64,000 bases of DNA from Brachypodium distachyon (Eukaryota; Streptophyta; Magnoliopsida; Poales; Poaceae): assembly GCF_000005505.3 (NCBI RefSeq), contig NC_016131.3:26589001-26653000 (forward strand). The letters run 5' to 3'. The notes below the pieces were generated by a model that had not been told where the DNA came from, made no database searches, and saw only the letters and a list, made by a program, of their open reading frames with translations. A program made the translations under genes and the position numbers. This document shows, piece by piece, positions 32,361 to 44,037 of this stretch (positions within the stretch are counted from its first letter, which is position 1; each line of letters begins with the position of its first letter).

Positions 32361-34803
32361 CGTCTTGCTATGGGCCGCTAAAGCCTATAATCTGTTGTCA
32401 TGCATGCCTATGTTTAAACTTAGCAGTTTTTTTTTGAGAGGGTTTAAATTTAGCAGTTAAGTATGCATGAAAGCGTCCCTAAGAAAAAGGAAAGCGTGCA
32501 ACCTTAACCCTATCTGAATCCACCCGTCGTTCTCGTGTTCGATTTTCATCGCCTTGTTAATTCAGTGGAACGTTTGGTTCATGACGTACGCCCACAAAAC
32601 AGGCCCAAGGCACACAATGCTCTGCCTCTGCTCCTATAGGCTATAGTACTAGCAGCCTAGTTCACACGGCTTGCAATGCTGTTTTCAGCGAGTGACCAAA
32701 CGATTTCCCTTTTTTCTGAGACCAATGCTCTTATCTCCAGCTGGTGAGCTGGGTTGTTCGTCGGATTTCGGAGGAAAAGTCATAACGCGTGTAATAAGAG
32801 TCATCCAACTACTACTACTGCTGCTGCTGGTTTATTCTATGTTCGAGATGATCCATGCTTAAGTTACAGTCGCGTGACGGTCGCAAAAGAAAGGAGAGGC
32901 ACAAGCCAAAGGAGCTGTCAGGAAAAGAAAAGAAAAAAGGAGAGTAGGACCGTACAGGAGAGGCCCGAGCAGCAGAAAGAAAGGAAATTCCGGGAAGAAT
33001 TCCAGGCCGAAACCGCGGCGCGGAAGGTGGTGACGTCGTCGCATGACCATTCCAGAGGCTGCTTGCTTTGCTGGCGACTGAGGCTCCGCCGGCCGTTGGT
33101 CCACCACGCGCAATCCGGAGACCCCAGTGCTGCGTGCTCCTCGCACATCACCACGCTCCAAACCAAATCCCTCCCCCATTTCCCTTCCTCTTCCTCACTC
33201 CCTGCTCCTCCTCCAAGCAATCGCAACTCGCAGCTGCCGGGGCGATCCGTCCGTCCCCATCGATTCCTCCTCACAGCTCCCGCGGCGGCGCCCGAGCCTC
33301 CTCCCGGATCCCATCGGCTCTTCCTCCCGCCGCCTTCTCAAAGCACAGAGGTACTGGAACTGGAACTGAAACCCCCCCTTGCTGTTATGTTTCCAGTTTC
33401 CTGCCGAGACTTAGATCCCACTGGTGATGGGTCGCTGCTTAGTAAATTACCTCTGGTCTGAGTATCTGGAAGGTTCCGAATTCCGATTGGGGGAGTTCTG
33501 CTGGCTAGGCTACTCTAACGGAGTAACTGTTGCAGCTTACTTAATACTACTACTGCTCACTAGCTTTTACTGAAGCTCGGAAGCCTTGCTGCTGTTTTCT
33601 GGCTAATTTCAGCGGCAAATGGAGCTTCCCACTTTCCCGACTTGGTATAATAGCCCGTTTAGGTCTTTAGGGATCTGCTGCTGCTTGGTGAAGCTTGAGC
33701 AGCTTAAGGAGAGGTCAGGATGTTGTGTAGTACTCCACTCCTTAGTTGTTTCGCCTCAATAGTGCATGCTAGAAGAAAACCTGTAGTTGGCTGCAGTAGA
33801 GTGGACCTTTTCTCTTCTTCGCATGCAAATTGCATTCGGGACGGTCTTGTATCTCTACGTTTTCCATACTCATGTATGATGATTGTTAGGTTAAGAAGCC
33901 CCATGGTTATATGTTTCTTCGGGATTGGACTGGTTTTGTCATTACTGGGATGAGACTTTCACTTTCCTTTTCTGATCGGAAAAGCATCGCATGGTTATGC
34001 ATATGGAAGGCTTGCAATGCTCTAGTTAACATGTCGAGTTAGGAAAACTATATATGTTGAACTGGCAAGTTCCGATAACAAAATGGAACCATTTTTCACT
34101 GATTTTTTCTCTATCTTCTAATGCTTTCCATATATTTGGGTCTATACTGGTGATTTGCAAATATGTTGTCTAGTCGCTTCTCTCCTGCCATTCTCTCACT
34201 CTCGGCTCTCCATTTTCATTTTTTTTGCAGGGACTTTGGATTGCAGAGCATATTGACCAAGGAACTGTCATTGACAAGATATTGTATACATTGGAATGTT
34301 AAGAATAAATATTGGAGCTACTTGGTGTAGATGTTATTAAATGTGCACTACGCTGCTATCTGTAACGTTATGAGGTACTTTCTCTCGTATTTCACAATGT
34401 TATAGTGGTACATCATAATAATCTTAATCGATTACATAATTGACTTTGCATGTCTGATTTGTCTGTAAATGCTTCATTGGTAAATGCTCTCTCATTCATA
34501 TTTACTCTAGTTGCTGACCGATATTAACTTGGCAGCTAGTGCATCGTAAACAAACACCAAATTTGCAGCACTATGTGTCATTATGATGGTTACAGATGAA
34601 TGGCTATATATGCATACCGGTGCTAACAAACTGTTTCTCTGTTCTGTGAAGGAGTAACTGAAGTTGTGTGTCTCTAATTTGTTTCCAACCTTATTAATTC
34701 TTGACCTGGTATGTTATCACTCCGTTAAAACCCAAAAAGTGTGTTAGTAAGTAGTAAATTTACTTTCCATTGACATGTTTTGCTATCAGGTACATTTGTA
34801 AAA

Positions 34804-37621
34804 ATGGGAGTTTACCTTAGTACCCCCAAAACTGAGAAGCTATCTGAAGACGGGGAAAATGATAAACTTAAATTTGGTCTTTCCTCCATGCAAGGGTGGC
34901 GTGCGACCATGGAAGATGCTGTGAGTTTATATTCTTCTTTGTTCCATGGATAGATTTTTCTTAATGAAAACCTCCAGAAAGTTTTGAAACTGTAGAGATA
35001 TAGAATTCCTAAGATTCACATGGTGAGCGTAGTTTCTTATAGACTGTAATGTTGTCACTGGGGTGGGTATATGGGTGCTTATTTGTTGATAGACGCCATG
35101 TTAAGCAAAGCTGTGCACGTGAGATAAGTGGTGTCTTATGTCTTTCTAATCCCACATTTTAATTTTCTGAATTTTAAAATGTAGCAAACCATGAGTTGAT
35201 ACCACAAAATAGCCTATGCTGGAACCAGAAAGGATATATTGAATAGGGATATCAGCAAATTAAAAGTTATGATTCGGCAGTACAGTACTAATAAAATCAG
35301 GCCAATGGAACTTCATCAATTTTCATTCAGCTATAGTTGCATACTATCACTTCATTATGAAATTTCTAATCCTGTGAGCAATTTTCCAGCATTCAGCTTT
35401 GCTAGATCTCGACAAGGACACATCATTCTTCGGTGTTTTTGATGGACATGGCGGTAAGATTGCTTGTGGAGTCCAACGCCTTTTCGTTGCCATGATCTTT
35501 TCCACATCATATAAAATGGTCGTCTATATCATCATATCACCTTGTTTCAGGAAAAGTGGTAGCCAAATTCTGTGCAAAATATCTACACAGAGAAGTTCTA
35601 AAAAGTGAAGTCTACTCAGTTGGTGACCTGGGAACTTCTGTCCATAGAGCTTTCTTCAGGTATTGCAAACTTTTGGATCGCCGATTTGAATGTTTTTCCA
35701 TTTATTCTGTATTGACAGTTCTCTTTGCAAGATGATATTAATCTGTCCATAGAGCTTTCTTCAGGTATTGCAAACTTTTAGATCGCCGGTTTGAATGGTT
35801 TTTCCATTCATTCTGTATTGACAGTTCTATTTGCAAGATGATATTAAAGTAGTTGTGATTTTGTTGTTTCAGAATGGACGAGATGATGCGGGGTCAAAGA
35901 GGCTGGCGGGAACTACAGGCACTTGGAGATAAGATAAACCAGTTTACTGGCATGATAGAAGGATTGATCTGGTCTCCAAAAGGCAGTGATTCAAATGATC
36001 AACATGATGATTGGGCTTTTGAGGAGGTACTTGTACAACTGATGTGAAATGCGTGTTCAGTAACTACTTCTAGGACAAGTAATCTGCATTCCAATTGATT
36101 TGGTATAGCTTTATAATTGTTTCCTGAATTTCGTGTGACCAATTTATCATTTAAAGACTTCAGTAATTGTTGATGCTGCAAAGAAGAGTTATGTATGAAG
36201 AAAGTTGAAACTACTAAAATTCAAACTGGATTTTTTCTTTCTTGAGCATGCATCTAAATGCATGTCATTGTGTATTGGAAGGAGAACGTCAGACAAGGCA
36301 TACATTATACACCACCAATGACAGAAGTTTTTGTTCCCAATAATAGGTACTGTCGACAAATTAATTTAGTTTCAAAGATTTTAATCCTGCTGTCATACAG
36401 TCAGCAATGTTACAATTTTGGCATTCCTCTGCATTCCTCTGCAGTATTATTACAGTTTAACACTTGGGCTACTCAGGCAGTCTTACATGTTTGATTTACC
36501 AGGGACCACACTCCGATTTTAGTGGGCCAACCTGTGGGAGTACAGCCTGTGTTGCAATAGTAAGAAATAGTCAACTTGTTGTGGCAAATGCCGGAGATTC
36601 CCGCTGTGTTATCTCAAGGAAAGGCCAGGTATGTTGTGCTTGTCTTTGTAGTATGTTTAGACGAGAAGATATATGCATGAGCATTTCTTTGGTTGCATCT
36701 ACAATATAGGCGTACAATTTATCAAGAGACCACAAACCAGAGCTTGAAGCAGAGAGAGAAAGAATACTGAAAGCAGGGGGGTACATCCAAATGGGACGAG
36801 TAAATGGAACTATAAATTTGGCAAGAGCGATTGGTATGCATCTTACTTTTGTTCGTATCTTGCACCTTAGATGATTCCTCACATATGCAAATACTTCTTT
36901 AGGAGATATGGAATTTAAACAGAACAAGTTCTTGTCTCCTGATAAGCAAATGTTGACTGCAAACCCTGACATAAACACCGTAAGCAATTCAGCTTCTGCC
37001 GTTGGTTTAATGTTCTCCAGTTAACTGATGGTCCTTGTTGCTGGTAGTTCATGTGATGTAATTCTTTTTTTTAGGTGGAGCTTTGTGATGACGATGACTT
37101 TCTTGTTTTAGCATGTGATGGCATTTGGTAAGCCCCTCTCTGTTGATAAGTTCTATAATTGCATGTGTTCTGTGCCCAGTTTCATATTTTGTGTAAGTTA
37201 TTGATTGAGCCTTCCAAGTTCCAACTTGACGATTTCTTCCATTGATCTCATGATAAATAGGGATTGCATGTCTAGCCAACAGCTAGTCGATTTCATCCAC
37301 GAGCACATAAACACTGTGAGTACCAAGTTAATTTTGCAGTATTAAACTTGTATGGATTTCAAGGCCATCAACAGTACTCAAGGGATGAAACAAATGCAGG
37401 AGAGCAGCCTTTCTGCAGTATGTGAAAGAGTGCTGGATAGATGCCTGGCTCCGTCAACCTTAGGTGGAGAAGGATGCGACAACATGACAATGATCCTCGT
37501 GCAGTTCAAGAAGCCAATTGACCATGAGAAGAATGCCAGTGCTAGTGAACAACCATCTATCGAGGGCAAGAATGACAGTGCTGGGGAACAATTAGCAGCT
37601 GGCAACACAGAACAGCCGTGA
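34804..37621 (+). CDS. Protein phosphatase 2C, plant PP2C58/60-like
   Basis: Mn/Mg-dependent Ser/Thr phosphatase. Ten coding exons: 34804-34920, 35390-35453, 35551-35659, 35873-36026, 36503-36628, 36710-36833, 36903-36979, 37075-37127, 37261-37315 and 37400-37621, all phase-consistent, giving 366 residues. The N-terminal [12 protein letters not shown] has a Gly2, a possible N-myristoylation site. Metal-binding and family motifs are intact: VFDGHGG (D57, G58), [17 protein letters not shown] (D180), LACDGIWD (D272) and GCDNMT (D320). The C-terminus is a loose Glu/Ser/Asn-rich tail after VQFKKP. It strongly resembles the rice protein I know as probable PP2C 58. The 3' part of exon 3 with the adjoining intron is tandemly duplicated, so a second copy of the splice donor lies downstream; using it would add 105 nt containing a stop. 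Confidence 0.95.
35637..35847 (+). repeat. 105/106-bp tandem duplication across PP2C exon 3 donor site
   Basis: TCTGTCCATAGAGCTTTCTT followed by CAGGTATTGC occurs at 35637 and again at 35742. Similarity continues through TGCAAGATGATATTAA in both copies, with a single-base indel and a few substitutions. The first copy covers the last 23 nt of exon 3 plus the start of intron 3. Confidence 0.9.
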
Positions 37622-38269
37622 GTCAACTCACACTGCTGTTTTTCCATTTCTTTTTCTTCAGTCCAGCGGGTCTTTCTTTTCGGTGCACCTGTGGTACTTG
37701 TGTATTCAGCACGGACATGGAGAAGAATGGCTTGTGATGTGGTAGCCCGGTAACCCTGAGAGCTAAAGAATGACTCATGAATCCTGAATCTTGGTCTGAT
37801 GTGCCGATGCTGTGGTGGTTAAAAGGCATGTTGATGGAAAAAATGCAAGTGTAGATATCAACTGCGTGCTGAATCTGTCAATACACCCAGTTGGTACCCG
37901 GTCACCAGCCTTGTGTTGCTTCTGTTTGTAATAATCTTTTGTTAATGATTTGGTGCCGTCGGTCGTTTGATGGAAATGTGGAATGAGTATATTCAGTGTC
38001 ATTATTATGACTTTAGCTTCTGTGCAGATTTCACTATTGACTTGCAAGTTTATTGAGTGTCACATTATCCTAATGTTCTTTCTTGTGGGTTGTGTTTCAA
38101 CTTGCAAGTTGCAACGGACACTCCAGCATCCGGCATGGCAGGCTGAGTGGCGATGGCCTGACCGTCTTTATTGTCATATACCAAGAAGAATAAGGCGCCG
38201 GTATGAACCACGGAAATTTTATAGGGCTTGTACCAGATTCGCAAGTCGCAACCGCTTCTCAGGGTAGAT

Positions 38270-38930
38270 GTTCGGGTTAACCCTAAGTTTCGGGTCGGGT
38301 TATTTGGGTTTTCCGGAATTCAGGTTTATAGGAATGATATCCCAAATTAGCCTAGAAAAATGTGAACTCAAAAGTTTGGGTTTGGGTAACTTGAATTACT
38401 GGATGACTATAAAAAAAATGACGAAGACTTGTGAGGTAGGCGATGAGATGTAGACCACAAGGTCTGAGTTGCCTAAGTGAGTCATCACCTCACCGGCTTG
38501 AGGTGGGACGGCAGGACTAGGACAGCTCAATCATACTCGTACCTGACCCTTAACTGCAACCCATACCCGTGGTCGGATATGAAATTTTATTACACTCGCC
38601 ACAGGTACGGAGGACCGGTTGAAACCTCAAAACATCATAATGGGCCTTAGGCAGGGTGGGATGAGGGAAACTTATATACGAATAATATTGGGTTGGGTCT
38701 TAGGTAGGGTTTAATGGGCCTCTTGTACTGGACTGACAACTGTATGTGCGGGTAGACGGGGTCAGGTTTTCCAATACCATACATGTACCCGCCAAACCCG
38801 TCGGGTACAAAATCTTACCATTTACATATCCGCGGGTATTCTTCATTACCAAACCCGCATCTTAAACCGGTAAAAACCCGTCGGGTATGCGGGTATCGGG
38901 TACCCATTGCCATCCATAGTGGGGGTCGGT
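38270..38930. mobile_element. Putative non-autonomous hAT-like element
   Basis: The right part is packed with GGGTA/TACCC-type short repeats (ACCCGTCGGGTA, GCGGGTATCGGGTACCC) and ends CCCATTGCCATCCATAG. Read on the minus strand that end is similar to the GGCAATGGGTACCC-type termini I associate with plant hAT elements. The left part has GGGTTAACCC and CGGGTCGGGTTATTTGGG. No transposase and no confirmed 8-bp target duplication. Confidence 0.35.
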
Positions 38931-39159
38931 GCCTAGCGTCGCATGTGTGTGAGGTGGACCGAAATATTGTACCTAGGGGTGCAACATGGTGACCCTCAGG
39001 GTATCCTTTGGACTTTTGAGCATCGAGAGTTAAAACCCAAAACAAATTCAGGTCTTTGTGCTTCGGAAAGACGGAAAGTATCTAGTGAAAACTGGTTTTA
39101 GGTGAAAACTTGTAAATCCTGATATGATCCGTTGGATCGAAGATGAGTGGCACAAGATT

Positions 39160-39354
39160 AGCATTTGCAACTTTTCATTTAGAGCCTTAAGTTTGTTTTG
39201 AATCAACCCGCACTACATGCTCCTCCATAAGATATCTGGACGGTGTGTTGATTTTATCAAACCTAAGGGTGTGAATGAAACCAGAGCTAAAAGAGGGTGG
39301 AGCGCGGGTTGATTCGAAACAAACTTAAGGTCCTAAATGTAAAATTGTGATGCT
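39160..39354. mobile_element. Fold-back MITE-like element with about 60-bp inverted arms
   Basis: The left arm (CCTTAAGTTTGTTTTGAATC, then AACCCGC) and the right arm (GCGGGTTGATTCGAAACAAA, then CTTAAGG) are imperfect inverted repeats over about 60 bp, separated by about 70 bp. Non-coding. Family not identified. Confidence 0.7.
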
Positions 39355-39837
39355 CATCTTAGGCCGCCCGCTGTCGGTGCGGCCTCTCCTCCCTTCCTCT
39401 CCTCTCCCCTCCCCTCCCTCTCCGTTGTTTTATGGAGCCCGACAAACTTACACGACAATCCTTTCCTCCTCCGAGTTGCGTTGCCAGCCGGTACGGACGC
39501 GGACATGGGGCTCAAGCCCGCACCGGTGAGTCAGTGAAATCGATTTTGAGCGAAATATAATAGTAAATTTTATTTTCAAAGTTTCTGGTGATTCGACGAG
39601 GATAAAGGCTCCGCCTGTCGACGCGGACACGAGCCCTCCCCTTCGGCTCGCAACCGTCGATTCGAGGGGCACGCCCTCTGCACCAGTCTTCGTGCACCGC
39701 TCCAACCTAGGAGTTCGCCGGTGATTGAAGCTCCAGCCATGGACGCCATCGTCAGAGGAGGTAGGAAGCAAAGGGGAACCGTTCTTCTGAATTCTTTGGA
39801 GACTTGCTTCTCACGCACTGGTTGAACTGGCGATGCG

Positions 39838-39951
39838 ACTGATGCACGACACGCATGACATAAAAATGTGGTTATGCGCCGAAATTCAAATTCGGCTGAT
39901 GCACGACACGCACGGCACAAAAAGGTGGTTATGCGCCGAAGTTCAAGTTAG
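39838..39951. repeat. 57-bp tandem duplication
   Basis: CTGATGCACGACACGCA starts two adjacent units (39838 and 39895), each containing GTGGTTATGCGCCGAA. Unit length is about 57 bp. Confidence 0.8.
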
Positions 39952-40799
39952 CGCCTCTAGCAGGAGGAGGAGGCTTCTGCTGCTCCATCTACTCCGCATC
40001 TGACCCGGGCAGCTGCTCTGTCTCGCCTTGATTGTCTGTTAGGAAGTTAATCGAGCCTCTTCATGTGTGTGTTTGTCTTCGCTACACGGGCTGCCCGGTA
40101 TGCCACATATCGCCTAATCTCGTCACCAAGGCCGCATCTGAGAGAGACAAAACTCGCCAAGTGGGCGTTTTCATGGACTTGTTTGCCAGATGTGGTCGAT
40201 TTCATAACAAGCTGGGTTTAGATAACTTTGGTGAGGAGATTTTACTCATATGTTGTTGCGATTTATTTGTAACATATAATATTAAATATTTATTTTATAA
40301 TTGTAAAATTGCATTCTAATGTGTTTGTTTCTATTTTTTTAATAATTCTTATAACGTTTTGTTTTAACATTCAGTATTTCAATAAGTTTCATGCATATAC
40401 AATGTCGCAAAGCATATAAATATAAACCGTCAAATTTGTAATAATCTTGGTGTTATGTATTTTTCCAATACTCCAATATTTCACACAAAGATAAAAACAT
40501 GTATGTGGATTATCCAGTTCCGTCTTTATAAGAGTAAATATATAGTTATATTCTTTTTGCTTCCAGAAACATTTCCATACTTAACAAAATAGATATTAAG
40601 GTTCGCTATACGTAAGTCGCATGATTTTTAGTTAGGATAAGTTGATTGTTTAGCTGTTAGATCTAAATCGTGCTTTAAGATTCGAAACAAAATAGAAGGG
40701 AGTAGCTTTGATACTATCGACTGGAATTAAATCTTTTGCTTAAAAAATTAGACGCCTAAGATATGGACACACTCAAAGATATTTGGCATAATAAATAGA

Positions 40800-41238
40800 T
40801 TAAATTTCAAGGGAGCGTTTTTGGGGCAATCGTATTCCCAGTTTTTTGGAGAAGGGAGACCTGGACGGCGCCTTGGTGCCAGGGAGCGGCAGGAGAGCCC
40901 CCGTGCTCGGGTTGCGGACATAGGGGCTGTGGAAGGGCCAACGGTGGAGCAGGGCCAGCCCGTGGCACGTCTTCAGGGTTAGCATCCGGAGCACGCACTC
41001 CACGTCCAGCTGCGGGAGCACTAGGCCGGGGATCAACTTCTGCAATTGGTGCTACTCATGCCCGCGCCGCCATGCTTGGAGGGAGGTCAACAAAGGAGGA
41101 GAACGAGAGCGCGGCGGCCCAGGAGTGTGACAGGCAGCGGCAACGGCCGACGAACTTGGCTGGCAGTCGGGCGAAGATCTCCACCAGCATCTCGTCCGAC
41201 AACGTCAGGGGTACTAGAAGCGTGCTGGCGGTGGCCAT
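40800..41238 (-). pseudogene. F-box gene fragment
   Basis: Minus-strand frame from 41238 encodes a short F-box domain (LTLSDEMLVEIFARLPAKFV, then GRCRCLSHSW) and stops after about 60 residues at 41056. A second frame at 40800-41045 carries the next piece of an F-box-associated region (a GLALLH segment, VRNPSTGALLPLP). The two are out of register and the rest of the expected 350-400 residue protein is absent, so this is a truncated, frame-broken copy. It is not a close copy of the F-box pair at 46.8-51.1 kb. Confidence 0.7.
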
Positions 41239-41926
41239 GGTCCTTGCTTTGCTTGGCTGTCGATGACGAGGCTTGCTGCTGCAACATATCACTGTCTTCC
41301 CTCGCGTGTTTCACTTTCATCTCGTGTGGATTGAGTTCCGGATCGCGCTTGATCGATGATCTATTGTGATGATTTGATATGGCCGGCCTTGTAAGGCTGG
41401 TCATAATGGAAAATAATTTAGAGTGGTAACATTCTTATGTTATTAGTTACTGCCTCTACAGTGGTGAGTAACTTATACATGATATCATTGTCATTTATTA
41501 TGTTATATACGCATCTTGTCTTGTTTTATGTGATTTTATTGTAACATATCTAGTTATCGCTTTTTTTATTGTCCTGTCATGTCACCAAAATACCTAATTC
41601 ACGTATTTTTTTATTATGTTCGTGTTAATTTTTTTTAACAGCACCTCGATTTCGATCTTTTTGGCTTTGCTTGTCCGAACTGAAAATCGGTCCACTTCCT
41701 GTCCTGGGAAAAGCAACAAAGCCGAAGCGAAACCGAACGTATGTCGTGTCGTGCCGTATGGGTGAGCGAGGGGAAGCGCGGTCGCCGCCGCGGACCCGCG
41801 GTGTCCTCTCCACTCCAAACTGAATAGCACCGCGCCGCCGCTGGAAAATCCTCTCCAATTGCTCGTCTGACCCAGCAAGCAACCCTAGCCTACCGCCCCT
41901 CCATCCAATACGCGCCGCCGCGGGCC
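41239..41926. other. Intergenic with Tourist-like MITE remnant
   Basis: About 41392-41520 (GGCTGGTCATAATGG, then GAGTGGTAACATTC and TACTGCCTCTACAGTGGTGA) resembles the Tourist/Harbinger MITEs that are very frequent in grasses. 41.7-41.9 kb is probably the promoter and leader of the zinc-finger gene. Confidence 0.4.
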
Positions 41927-44037
41927 ATGGAGTTCCGCTTCCGCGCCGGTGAACGCGGCCCCACCTCGCCGCCGCCCGCCTCCAGCGTCTCCCGCCCCAG
42001 CGACGGCTACTTCGTGCCGCGTGGCATGCAAGGTAAACCACTAATCACCGCTGGGGCAGAGCTTCTGAGCTCACTCCTCGGAACCCCCTGACGCTGTTCG
42101 CGCATCTCGCGCAGGTGGGCCTTTGCCGCCACCGCCGCCGTTCGAGTGGGACGCGGCGATGCGGGAACGGATCATTCAAGACGAGGTGAAGCGGCGGCTC
42201 GTCGAGGAGGAGGTGCGCCGCGAGTTCGAGGTCCACGGCGGGTTCGGGCCTGGGCCCTTCTTCGCTCCAGATTTCGTCATGCCGCCGCCGCTGATGCCGA
42301 TGCCGATGCTCCCGCCTCCGCACACGCTGCCGCCAATGCCATTTGAAGGGTTTGGAGCCTGGCCGGGGTTCGATCAGTTCGGGCCTCGTGGGCCCGTCGG
42401 GTTTGGGCAGATGATGCTGCCCCGTGGTGATGAGAGGAGGTGGTCTCCGCCGAGGCCGAAGCCGAAGCGTACTCTCGAACTGCGGGAGATCGGGCCGAGC
42501 GAGAGACCTGAGGTATGTGCGCACAAACCTCCCTGTTTGGATTGCTCAGGAAAGGGGGGCATTGCCATCGTACTTCTGTAGTTCTTTTCCAGATTTGGCA
42601 TAAAAAACCCGACTACCTGGCTCAGGAATTCTTTCCATATTCCGTTCTGTCACTTCAGAGCTCTGCGCACTATCCAACTATCTGTTGCATTTTAGCTTAA
42701 TGTTGCCATTATGCTAGCTATACACGGGTTGTTTCACTTGGTGCTTAGAAATGTCGTTATGCTCAACTTAGCAGCAACATGTAATTTTGTAAAATGTTCT
42801 AGTGATGCATAAGTGAGCAACCCTTGTTATCCAGAGACAACATTAGTTTGGTTGGTTCAACAGAGCAAAACATATACTATTTGGAATAAATCAGTACTTA
42901 CCCTTTTGGGGTAAAAAAGAGTGACAGGGAATAACTGAAGATATTGTTCTCAACCACTCTTTGGTGAAAGATATGAAGCATGGCAGTGTTTACTGGGGAC
43001 ATCAGGGATAAGATCAGAGTTTGTAAGGAATTACTTGTAGGTTTCAGTATCTAGGTTTGGCAATATTATAAATCTGCAATTAAGTGCTTCACACCTTATT
43101 TGGTCCGTCATGCCCTTCACCGGATGCTGATGTTTAACCATCAATTTTACCTGTGTCTATGTATTCCTTTGAGCGATATTCTTATCTGTAGAGATATACA
43201 GTACTTTCCATGAAGAGAAATAGTTTCACTCAAGCAAATGTGCATAACATGTTTTTCTTCTAGAGCAGCAGAATGTTGTTACATGCACTCCCAAGTTTAC
43301 TACTGCTCTGAAAATTTCAGGCTGTTTCATCGAAAATGAAGGTTCCAAAGATGAAGAGGAAGGCAGATGAAATTGCTGCAACTACTTTACCAAGGAAAGT
43401 ACAGAAACCAGCCAAGGACTGGAGCTGTGCACTATGCCAGATGACAGCAACTTGTGAAGCTGGTCTGAATGAGCATCTTGAAGGACGAAAACATAAGGCG
43501 AAGTTAGCTAAATGTGGAGCCAGCAATGTGATCAATTATGTCAAAAACAACTTGCAGACGACCACTGGGAATAAGGACAGCACAGGCCCTAGTGATGAAC
43601 CTAAGAAAATATGCATCCTAGTAGATGGAGCAATGCATGAAGTTGTTCAGAAGAACAATTACCTATGGTGCGATCGCTGCAAAGTCAGGTGCGATAGCAA
43701 CGTGACCATGGCTGGTCATCTGCGGGGCAAGAAGCACAGTCAATTAAACAAGGTTTGGACATCGATACTGGCTGTGAGAATGAATAAGAAAACTGAGGAA
43801 GGTTTGGCTTCTCCTTGTGGAAGTAAGTTAAATGCAAATGATTGTACTGAAATTCCAGCCGTAATTATGGGCGACCTAGACATGGCCATCAAGGTAGATG
43901 AAAGTGGCCCTATAGAAATTAAGAAAGAAAGCACAAACATGGGTACAGAAGTACATGAAAATAGCCCTGTGGAAACTAAGAAGGAAGACATGGACATGAC
44001 AAATGATGGGATCCAACTCGTGCCAAAGGAGGAGTAA
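41927..44037 (+). CDS. Protein with two U1/matrin-type C2H2 zinc fingers and proline-rich N-terminus
   Basis: Three exons, 41927-42032, 42115-42512 and 43321-44037 (phases 1 and 0), giving 406 residues. The N-terminal half is rich in Pro, Met and Gly and contains a charged helix (MRERIIQDEVKRRLVEEE) likely to form a short coiled coil. The C-terminal half has two U1-type fingers with C-x2-C-x12-H-x5-H spacing: C204, C207, H220, H226 in WSCALCQMTAT...HLEGRKH, and C285, C288, H301, H307 in LWCDRCKVRC...HLRGKKH. Such fingers usually bind double-stranded RNA or sit in spliceosomal or RNA-processing proteins, so a nuclear RNA-related role is inferred. The C-terminal tail is acidic with repeated Val/Ile-E-x-KKE-type segments. 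Basic runs (MKRKADE) may serve as a nuclear signal. I do not know a specific named orthologue. Confidence 0.88.

Larger units (their letters stand above)
30598..34803. other. Gene-free interval: RCI2 promoter, retroposon-like block, PP2C 5' leader
   Basis: Contains the RCI2 promoter, an ATT/TAA microsatellite (30915-30943), a putative retroposed sequence (31450-32360), and the probable PP2C transcription start region around 33.1-33.35 kb with two 5' UTR introns before the ATG. The pieces about 33130-33350 and 34230-34375 look like untranslated exons because each is followed by a plausible GT donor. Confidence 0.45.
37622..40799. other. Gene-free interval with transposon remnants
   Basis: PP2C 3' UTR runs to about 38.0 kb. 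38.27-38.93 kb is a CGGGTA-rich block resembling a hAT-type element. 39160-39354 is a fold-back element and 39838-39951 a short tandem duplication. 39.36-40.8 kb has no coding pattern I recognise. Confidence 0.45.

Noticed and set aside
32754..33461. 235-residue + frame upstream of PP2C
   Set aside because: Covers the probable PP2C leader; Ser/Pro/Arg-rich without domain pattern.
38270..38300. GGGTTAACCCTAAG resembling telomere repeat
   Set aside because: Only one or two imperfect units within a CGGGTA-rich TE-like block; not an interstitial telomere array.
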